64,000 nucleotides of DNA, taken from JAGVSZ01 sp963716855 (lineage in GTDB: Bacteria; Pseudomonadota; Gammaproteobacteria; Burkholderiales; SG8-39). The DNA lies in NCBI GenBank assembly GCA_963716855.1, contig CAVQUV010000018.1, positions 1-64,000 on the forward strand. The letters are read 5' to 3'. Shown here one piece after another: positions 54,334 to 61,123 of the stretch; positions within the stretch are counted from its first letter, which is position 1; every line of letters starts with the position of its first letter. A program made the translations under genes and the position numbers. The notes under the pieces were generated by a model. It saw only the letters and a program-made list of their open reading frames with translations. It did no database searches and was not told where the DNA came from.

Positions 54334-55304
54334 CACATCTTTCGGTACGCGTCGACGACAGCCTTGCCGTCGCCGCCCGCCTTGTCGAGCCACTCCTTGA
54401 GCATCGTGTCGCCGACCTTGCCGAGGTCGGACTTGAGCTGCGCGCTCGGCGGCGCGACGTTCATGCCGTTCTTCCTCAGCTGGTCGAGGTACCAGCCGGT
54501 CTTCTCCTCCGCGGTTTTCCAGCCGCGCGTCTCGGCCTCGGCGACGGCCTTCAGCACTGCGTCTTGGGTCGCCTTGTCGAGGGCGTCGAACGCCTTCTTG
54601 TTGACGATCACCGCATTCTTCGGCAGCCAGGCCTGGGTGTCGTAGAAGTTCTTGACGTGCTCGAAGATCTTGCTGTCGTAGCCGGTCGCACCCGACGAGA
54701 TCATCGAATCCATCGCGCCGGTCGCGAGCGCCTGCGCCACCTCGGCCGCCTGGATTGTCACAGGCTGCGCGCCGACCAGCTCGCCGATGCGCCCGGTCTG
54801 CGGGCTGTACGAGCGCCACTTGAGGCCCTTCATGTCGGCCACGCTCGCAAGCGGCTTCTTGGAGTAGACGCCTTGAGGCGGCCACGGTACCGCGAACAGC
54901 AGCATCATTCCCTGCGCACCGAGCTTGGCCTCGAGTGCCTTGCGCGAAGCGGCATACAGCTTCTTCGCGTCCGGGAAGCTCGTCGCCAGGAACGGCACGC
55001 CGTCGATACCGTAAAGCGGGTCCTCGTTGGAGAAGTTGACGAGCAGGATCTCGCCCGCCTGCGCCTGTCCGCCCTGGACCGCGCGCTTGATTTCCGGGGC
55101 CTTGAACAGGGACGCGTTCGGATGCACCGTGATCTTGAGCTTCCCACCGGTCGACTTGTCGATGTCGTTCGCAAACTGCTGGATATTCTCGGTGAGATAG
55201 TTGGTGGCCGGGTACGCGGTCGGCAGGTCCCATTTGGTCTGCGCGTGGGCCGCGCCGAACGTGGCGGCAAGCGCGGCGGCGACCAGAATCTGGCGGAATT
55301 TCAT
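54333..55304 (-). CDS. dctP: TRAP transporter substrate-binding protein, DctP
   Basis: A 323-residue periplasmic binding protein with signal peptide (ILVAAALAATFGAAHA). Family features are TKWDLPTAYPATNYLTENIQ, GGKLKITVHPNASLF, the arginine-bearing MKGLKWRSYSPQTGRIGEL and AEVAQALATGAMDSMISS. It is the first gene of dctP-dctQ-dctM-dadA-nnr. Ligands of the family are carboxylates; the neighbour dadA suggests a D-amino acid or oxo acid, unproven. Confidence 0.9.
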   Translation of the reverse strand: MKFRQILVAAALAATFGAAHAQTKWDLPTAYPATNYLTENIQQFANDIDKSTGGKLKITVHPNASLFKAPEIKRAVQGGQAQAGEILLVNFSNEDPLYGIDGVPFLATSFPDAKKLYAASRKALEAKLGAQGMMLLFAVPWPPQGVYSKKPLASVADMKGLKWRSYSPQTGRIGELVGAQPVTIQAAEVAQALATGAMDSMISSGATGYDSKIFEHVKNFYDTQAWLPKNAVIVNKKAFDALDKATQDAVLKAVAEAETRGWKTAEEKTGWYLDQLRKNGMNVAPPSAQLKSDLGKVGDTMLKEWLDKAGGDGKAVVDAYRKM

Positions 55305-55403
55305 CTTGAGCTTCTCCTCGGGAAAGCGGCGGCTAGGGTACCCGAAATTCCCGCCCCGGCACAATTCGGTACGATCGCCAGGACTCCGCCTCGCATCGCA
55401 CTC

Positions 55404-56156
55404 GTGACCGCAGCCTCCGCGCGCCCCGCACTCGGCATCCTCATGCTGGACACCGCGTTCCCGCGCGTGCCCGGCGATGCCGGCAATCCCGCGACCTGGC
55501 CGTTCCCGGTGCGGACCAAGGTGGTGCGCGACGCCTCGCCGGAGCGCGTCGTGCGCGGGCGGGCGGAGGGGCTCGTCGACGCGTTCGTCGCGGCCGGTCG
55601 CGAGCTCGCGGCGGAGGGCGCGGCCGCGATCATCACCACCTGCGGCTTCCTGGCGCTGCATCAGCGCGCACTCGCCGAGCGCCTGCCGGTGCCGTTCGCG
55701 TCCTCCGCCCTGATGCAGCTGCCCCTGCTCGAGCGGCTCCTCGCCGGCGGGCGCCGGCCGGGCGTGCTCACGATCGACGCGGCCGCGCTGACGCGCGCGC
55801 ACCTGCTCGCGGTCGGCGCGGACCCGGAGACGCCGGTCGTGGGCGTGGATCCCGACGGCGAATTCGTGCGCACGTTTCTCGGCAACTGGCCGACGCTCGA
55901 TGTCGCCGCCGCCGAGCGCGAGCTCCTTGCGGCCGGCGACCGGCTGGCCGCGCACCACGCCGATCTGGGCGCCGTCGTTCTCGAGTGCGCCAACATGCCG
56001 CCCTATGGGGCTGCGCTGCGCGCGCGCCTGGGCTTGCCGGTGTACGACGTGGTGAGCCTGGGGCGATGGCTCTACGCCGCTCAGACCGACAGCAGCGCCG
56101 AGACGTGGTCCGCGATGGCGAGCGCCGCGGTCAGGCCCGGCGATTCGATCCCGTAG
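55404..56156 (+). CDS. Aspartate/glutamate racemase family protein
   Basis: A 250-residue protein of the Asp/Glu/hydantoin racemase superfamily. The two catalytic cysteines are in AAIITTCGFLALHQRALAE and AVVLECANMPPYGAAL. The N-terminal strand ALGILMLDTAFPRVPGDAGN requires a start upstream of the ATG at 55443; GTG at 55404 fits. The 3' end overlaps the convergent FAD oxidoreductase by 76 bases. Next to D-amino acid dehydrogenase, a YcsI-type protein and 5-oxoprolinase, a glutamate or hydantoin-type substrate is plausible. Confidence 0.8.
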   Translation: MTAASARPALGILMLDTAFPRVPGDAGNPATWPFPVRTKVVRDASPERVVRGRAEGLVDAFVAAGRELAAEGAAAIITTCGFLALHQRALAERLPVPFASSALMQLPLLERLLAGGRRPGVLTIDAAALTRAHLLAVGADPETPVVGVDPDGEFVRTFLGNWPTLDVAAAERELLAAGDRLAAHHADLGAVVLECANMPPYGAALRARLGLPVYDVVSLGRWLYAAQTDSSAETWSAMASAAVRPGDSIP

Positions 56157-57184
56157 AGATTCACCAGCCCCGGCACGCCGTGCACGCGCGGCCCCTGCAC
56201 GACGAAATCCGCCGCCTTCTCCGACGGCCCGACGATCTTCGGCCGGATGCCCGCGTAGCCGGGCGCAAGCTGGCCGTCCGCGAGCCCCGGCCAATAGTCG
56301 CGGATCGCGGCGTAGAAGCTGTCCGCGCGGCGCGGGTCCACGTCGTAGTCGATGCGGTCGATCCACTCCACGTCCGGACCGAAGCGGGCCTGCCCGCCGA
56401 GATCGATCGTGATGTGTACGCCGAGGCCGGCTTCGTTCGGCATCGGATAGACCAGGCGCGAGAACGGCGCCCGGCCGATGAGCGAATAGTAGTTGCCCTT
56501 GGCGTAGTAGGTCGGCGGCACGTGCGCGGGCGGCAAGCCCCGGATCGACGCGGCCACGCGCGGCGCATGCAGGCCGGCCGAGTTCACCACCGTCCGGGCG
56601 AGCACCTGCATCGGCTCGATGCCGCCGACCTCGAGCATGATCCCGTTGTCGCGAACGCGGCCGCGCTCCAGCGGGCTCTTGAACGCGACGGCGGCGCCGT
56701 GCGCTTCGGCGTCGCCCTGCAGGGCGAGCATGAATGCGTGGCTGTCGACGATGCCGGTCGACGGCGAGAGGTAGGCCGCGACGCACCGGAGCGCGGGCTC
56801 CATCGATCGCGCCTCGCCGGCGGACAGGCGTTGCAGGTCGGTCACGCCGTTCGCTTCCGCCTGCGCCTTGATCGCCTGCAGCTTGGGGAGCTGAGTCTCC
56901 TCGGTCGCGACGAGGAGCTTGCCGCAGCGGCGGTGCGGGATGCCGCGCTCGGCGCAGTAGGCGTACAGGGCGAGCTTGCCGGCGACGCAGAAGCGCGCCT
57001 TCAGCGAGCCCGGCGGGTAGTAGATCCCGGCGTGGATGACCTCGCTATTGCGCGAGCTCGTCTCGGTGCCGATGCCCTCGGCGGCGTCGAGGACGATCAC
57101 CTCGCGACCGGCGAGCGCGAGCGCGCGCGCGACGGCCAGCCCGACCACGCCCGCGCCGATTACGACTGCGTCCACTCGTTCCAT
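56081..57184 (-). CDS. FAD-dependent oxidoreductase, L-2-hydroxyglutarate oxidase-like
   Basis: A 367-residue DAO-family flavoprotein. The N-terminal dinucleotide motif is VVIGAGVVGLAVARALA, followed by the LhgO-type signature EVIHAGIYYPPGSLKA and later CGKLLVATEE and YGIESPGLTAALAIAD. LhgO oxidises L-2-hydroxyglutarate to 2-oxoglutarate, a five-carbon product that fits the glutamate-related neighbours. It diverges from the DUF1445 gene and converges with the racemase. Other 2-hydroxy acids are possible. Confidence 0.85.
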   Translation of the reverse strand: MERVDAVVIGAGVVGLAVARALALAGREVIVLDAAEGIGTETSSRNSEVIHAGIYYPPGSLKARFCVAGKLALYAYCAERGIPHRRCGKLLVATEETQLPKLQAIKAQAEANGVTDLQRLSAGEARSMEPALRCVAAYLSPSTGIVDSHAFMLALQGDAEAHGAAVAFKSPLERGRVRDNGIMLEVGGIEPMQVLARTVVNSAGLHAPRVAASIRGLPPAHVPPTYYAKGNYYSLIGRAPFSRLVYPMPNEAGLGVHITIDLGGQARFGPDVEWIDRIDYDVDPRRADSFYAAIRDYWPGLADGQLAPGYAGIRPKIVGPSEKAADFVVQGPRVHGVPGLVNLYGIESPGLTAALAIADHVSALLSV

Positions 57185-57267
57185 CGCTGCTCGCGCCGTT
57201 CGCGTTCCGGCTTGGAATTGTACCGGCGGCGCTGTAATCTCCCGCCTTCCACGCAAGGAGTCGTTGC

Positions 57268-58062
57268 ATGCATCCCACCGAGCTCTTGCCCTCGCCGCGT
57301 GCCGCGCGGGCGGCGGCGCGCTCGGGCGAGCTGACCGGCAACACCGCCGGCGTCGCGTACGGCCATGTCCAGGGCAACGTCGCGATCCTGCCGCGCGATT
57401 ACGCGGGCGAGTTCGAGCGGTTCTGCCAGCGCAACCCGAAGCCCTGTCCGGTGCTCGCAATCGGCGATCCGGGCGACCCGCGCCTGCCGACGCTCGGTGC
57501 CGACGTGGACATCCGCACCGACTGCCCGCGTTACCGCGTGTTCGAGAACGGGGAGTGCGTCGACGAGCCGCACGACGTCAGGCGCTGGTGGCGCGACGAT
57601 CTGGTCGCGTTCATCCTCGGCTGCTCGTTCTCCTTCGAACAGGCGCTGCTGGAGGCCGGGGTGCCCCTGCGCCACATCGAGCAGCGCAAGAATGTGGCGA
57701 TGTGGCGCACCAACATCGCGACCACGCCGGCCGGCCGGTTCCACGGGCCGCTCGTCGTTTCGATGCGGCCGTTCAAGGCGGCCGACGCGATCCGCGCGGT
57801 CCAGATCACCTCCCGGTTCCCGACGGTGCACGGGGCGCCGGTGCACATCGGACTGCCCGAGGTCATCGGCATCCGCGACCTCATGCAGCCCGACTGGGGC
57901 GATGCCATCGAGGTGAAGCCCGACGAGCTGCCGGTGTTCTGGGCGTGCGGCGTGACGCCGCAGGCCGTCGTCGCGGCGGCAAAGGTGCCGTTCTGCATCA
58001 CGCATTTTCCGGGGTCGATGCTCGTCACCGACCTCCGCAACGCCGAGCTCGCAATCCTCTGA
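57268..58062 (+). CDS. DUF1445 putative hydro-lyase (YcsI/D-glutamate cyclase family)
   Basis: A 264-residue member of DUF1445, the family of Bacillus YcsI and of one domain of mammalian D-glutamate cyclase, which interconverts D-glutamate and 5-oxo-D-proline. Conserved parts are VAYGHVQGNVAILP, DIRTDCPRYRVFENGE, FILGCSFSFEQALLEAG and VTPQAVVAAAKVPFCITHFP. It leads an operon with a TRAP transporter and a fused 5-oxoprolinase. In Bacillus, ycsI sits in the 5-oxoprolinase (pxpABC) operon, which supports a role in 5-oxoproline metabolism. Confidence 0.88.
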   Translation: MHPTELLPSPRAARAAARSGELTGNTAGVAYGHVQGNVAILPRDYAGEFERFCQRNPKPCPVLAIGDPGDPRLPTLGADVDIRTDCPRYRVFENGECVDEPHDVRRWWRDDLVAFILGCSFSFEQALLEAGVPLRHIEQRKNVAMWRTNIATTPAGRFHGPLVVSMRPFKAADAIRAVQITSRFPTVHGAPVHIGLPEVIGIRDLMQPDWGDAIEVKPDELPVFWACGVTPQAVVAAAKVPFCITHFPGSMLVTDLRNAELAIL

Positions 58063-58082
58063 TGTCCTTCCGGGAGAGAACG

Positions 58083-59123
58083 ATGAAAATCACGCTTCGC
58101 TCGGCCGCCGTCGCGGCTGCCTTCGCCATGGGCGGCGCTCACGCGCAGAGCACGGTGACGATCGTCAGCCATCCGATCGCGACCATGCCCCAGTACACCA
58201 AGGTCGACGTCCCGCTGCTGCGCGACGAGCTGCCGAAGAAGGCGAAGATCAACGTCAATCTCGCGGCGTGGTCGGAGCGCAACGTCGCCGGGCCGGAAGT
58301 GCTGCGCCTGGTGCGCTCCGGACAGGTGGACATCGGCGCCGCGCCGCTCGCGACGGTGTCCGGCGACGTGCCGTTCCTCGACGCGGCCGACATGGCCGGG
58401 CTCAATCCGACGGTCGAGCAGGCGCGCAGGGCGGCGGCGGCGATGGTGCCGACCGCCAACAAGGAGCTCGAGCGCGTCGGCCTGCGCATCATCGCGACCT
58501 TCCCGTACACCGCGCAGGTGTTCTTCTGCCGCGGCAACGTCGCGAGCCTCGCCGACCTGAAGGGCAAGAAAGTGCGCTCGTTCGGCGGCTCGCTCAACGA
58601 CCTGATCGCGGCGGTCGGCGCACAGCCGGTCGGGCTGCCGTTCGGCGAGGTGTACGGCGCGCTCGAGCGCGGCGTCGTGGACTGCGCGATCACCGGCACG
58701 GGCAGCGGCAACTCGGCGAAGTGGTTCGAGGTGGCGAACACGATGTACGTGCTGCCGGTCGCCTGGTCGACCGGCGCGTACTACGCGAACCTCGCGTGGT
58801 GGAACAAGCTCGACCCCGCGACGCGCAACGCGATCGAGGCGCAGTTCAAGGCGGTCGAGGACGGCCTGTGGAAGATGGGCGCGGACGCGACCGACGACGG
58901 CGTCCAGTGCAACATCGGCAACGCCGCCGGCTGCAAGATCGGCAGCACCGTGACCTCCAGGCCGATGAAGGCGAACCTGCCCACCGACGCCGACAAGGCC
59001 GAGATCCGCAAGGCGCTCAACGAGAAGGTCCTGCCGGCCTGGGTGCAGCGCTGCGGCGCGCGGTGCGGCGACGTCTTCAACGAGGTGCTCGGCCCGATCA
59101 CCGGCGTGAAGTACGTCAAATAG
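58083..59123 (+). CDS. dctP: TRAP transporter substrate-binding protein
   Basis: A 346-residue periplasmic DctP-type binding protein with signal peptide (LRSAAVAAAFAMGGAHA). Family segments include KKAKINVNLAAWSERN, the arginine-containing LKGKKVRSFGGSLNDLIAAV and GEVYGALERGVVDCAITGTG. Several cysteines near the C-terminus (CNIGNAAGC, CGARCG) could form disulfides. It lies 20 bases after the DUF1445 gene. The operon's 5-oxoprolinase suggests 5-oxoproline or a related acid as ligand. Confidence 0.9.
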   Translation: MKITLRSAAVAAAFAMGGAHAQSTVTIVSHPIATMPQYTKVDVPLLRDELPKKAKINVNLAAWSERNVAGPEVLRLVRSGQVDIGAAPLATVSGDVPFLDAADMAGLNPTVEQARRAAAAMVPTANKELERVGLRIIATFPYTAQVFFCRGNVASLADLKGKKVRSFGGSLNDLIAAVGAQPVGLPFGEVYGALERGVVDCAITGTGSGNSAKWFEVANTMYVLPVAWSTGAYYANLAWWNKLDPATRNAIEAQFKAVEDGLWKMGADATDDGVQCNIGNAAGCKIGSTVTSRPMKANLPTDADKAEIRKALNEKVLPAWVQRCGARCGDVFNEVLGPITGVKYVK

Positions 59124-59207
59124 CGTCGACGCGCCGTCTCTCGAGCCCGACCGGGTAGGGCCATCCTCTCTCGCACGCGCACGGCTCTCGACCACCTCGC
59201 CCGCTGG

Positions 59208-59753
59208 ATGAACCTGGCGGCGGGGTGGCTCTTCGTTTTCTGCGCGTTCTTCATTACGCTGGAAGTCCTGGCGCGGAACTTCTTCGGCTTCTCCACCAAG
59301 TCCACCACCGAGCTGTCGGGCTACATGCTCGCGGTCGGGATCGCGTGGGGCCTCGCGCACGCGCTCGCCGAGCGCATTCACGTGCGCGTCGACGTCCTGG
59401 TCAACAAGCTGCCGGCGGGCGTGCGCGTCTACCTGCACGCGGTGGCGCTCGCGCTCCTGCTCGTGCTGGCGGCGGCGATGGCCTACGGCGCGTGGTACAT
59501 CACGGCCGAATCGCTCGACTTCCGCGCCGCCGACATGAGCGGCCTGCGCACGCCGCTCGCCATCCCGCAGGGGCTCTGGGGCGCGGGGATCTTCGTGTTC
59601 GCGGCGATGTGCGCGGTGATGCTGCTCGAGGTGCTGGTGCTGCTCGCGCGCGGGCGCGGCGGCGAGGTGGAGCGCATGCTCGGCTCGCGCACTTACGAGG
59701 ACGAGGCGCGCGAGGTGCTCGAGGCGCTCGGCGCGGAAGAGCCGAAGACGTGA
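59208..59753 (+). CDS. dctQ: TRAP transporter small permease, DctQ
   Basis: A 181-residue four-helix subunit (MNLAAGWLFVFCAFFITLEV, ARNFFGFSTKSTTELSGYML, HALAERIHVRVDVLVNKL). The ATG at 59208 lacks a ribosome binding site. The frame is open upstream and would add ILSRTRTALDHLARW after a GGTAGGG element, but only an ATC is present at the expected start. Its stop overlaps the large-permease GTG. Confidence 0.87.
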   Translation: MNLAAGWLFVFCAFFITLEVLARNFFGFSTKSTTELSGYMLAVGIAWGLAHALAERIHVRVDVLVNKLPAGVRVYLHAVALALLLVLAAAMAYGAWYITAESLDFRAADMSGLRTPLAIPQGLWGAGIFVFAAMCAVMLLEVLVLLARGRGGEVERMLGSRTYEDEAREVLEALGAEEPKT

Positions 59754-61123
59754 TCGCGGTCGTCTTCCTTCTCGTGCTCGTCGGGGTGATGCTCGTCGTC
59801 GCCGCGTTCGGCGGCCACGCCGGGCCGCTGCCGATCGCGGAGCTCCTGGTGCTGGTCGCGCTCTTCCTGCTCTTCTTCGGCGCGGGGGTCTACATCGCGG
59901 CGGTGCTCGGCGTGCTCGCGCTCATTCTCGGGTTCGCGTTCTCGGACCGGCCGTTCTGGCTCTTCATCGGCCAGATGCTTTGGAACCCGAGCTCGAACTT
60001 CCTGCTGGTCGCCATCCCGCTCTTCCTCCTCATGGGCGAGATCATGCTGCGCGCCGGGTTGTCGGAGAAGCTGTACCGGTCGCTGAACGTGTTTCTGCAC
60101 CGCATGCCGGGCGGGCTGCTGCACACCAACATCCTGGCGTGCGGCGTGTTCTCGGCGGTGTCGGGTTCGAGCGTGGCCACCGCGGCGACGATGGGCTCGG
60201 TCGCGCTGCCGTACTTCCGCAACACGAGCTACAGCCCGCGCTGGGTGCTCGGCTCGCTCGCCGCGGGCGGCGCGCTCGGGAACCTCATCCCGCCCGGGAT
60301 CACGTTCATCATCTACGGGCTGCTGACCGACACCTCGGTCGGCAAGCTGTACCTCGCCGCGCTCGGGCCGAGCCTGCTCATGCTGTGCCTCTTCCTGGCG
60401 GTGATCCTGTGGCACGGCCTGCGCGAAGGCAAGCGGGAGCGGGCGGAAGGACCGGTGAACCCGGGCTTCGTGCGCGTGGCGATCGACCTCCTGCCGACCG
60501 TGGTGCTCATCGGGCTCGTGCTGGGGACGATCTACGCCGGGCTCGCGACTCCGACCGAGTCCGCCGCGTTCGGCGTCGTGGGGGCGGTCGCCTTCGCGGT
60601 CATCGGCGGGCGGTTCAGCTTCCGCATGCTGAGCGAATCGGCCGAGGCGGCGGCGAAGACCACCGCGATGATCGGCCTGATCCTGCTCGGCGCGTATTTC
60701 CTCAACCACATCCTCACGAGCATCCAGGTGCCGCAGAAGCTCGCCGCGATGGTGGCCGGGCTGCCCCTCCCGCCGTGGGCGATCATGCTGCTCATCGTCG
60801 GCTTCTACCTCGCGCTGGGGACCTTCATGGAGGGCTTCTCCATGATCATCACGACGATCCCGGTGATCTTCCCGATCGTGAAGGCGCTCGGCTACGACCC
60901 GATCTGGTTCGGCGTCATCATCACGATGCTGGTGGAGATCGCGCTCATCAGCCCGCCCGACGGTACCGTGCTCTACGTCCTGCAGGGGATGCGCCCCGAC
61001 CGGGGGTCGATCACCGACGTGTTCTGGGGGGTGCTGCCGTTCCTCGCGGTCTACATCCTCGCGATCCTGCTGCTGATGATCTCCCCGCAGATCGCGCTCT
61101 GGCTGCCGACGGTCATGTCGTGA
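59750..61123 (+). CDS. dctM: TRAP transporter large permease, DctM
   Basis: A 457-residue membrane permease with about 12 helices. Family motifs are LLVAIPLFLLMGEIMLRAGL, GVFSAVSGSSVATAATMGSV, GGALGNLIPPGITFIIYGLL and MEGFSMIITTIPVIFPIV. The start is the GTG overlapping the dctQ stop. It overlaps the 5-oxoprolinase start by one base (TGATG), so uptake and hydrolysis genes are translationally linked. Confidence 0.93.
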   Translation: MIAVVFLLVLVGVMLVVAAFGGHAGPLPIAELLVLVALFLLFFGAGVYIAAVLGVLALILGFAFSDRPFWLFIGQMLWNPSSNFLLVAIPLFLLMGEIMLRAGLSEKLYRSLNVFLHRMPGGLLHTNILACGVFSAVSGSSVATAATMGSVALPYFRNTSYSPRWVLGSLAAGGALGNLIPPGITFIIYGLLTDTSVGKLYLAALGPSLLMLCLFLAVILWHGLREGKRERAEGPVNPGFVRVAIDLLPTVVLIGLVLGTIYAGLATPTESAAFGVVGAVAFAVIGGRFSFRMLSESAEAAAKTTAMIGLILLGAYFLNHILTSIQVPQKLAAMVAGLPLPPWAIMLLIVGFYLALGTFMEGFSMIITTIPVIFPIVKALGYDPIWFGVIITMLVEIALISPPDGTVLYVLQGMRPDRGSITDVFWGVLPFLAVYILAILLLMISPQIALWLPTVMS

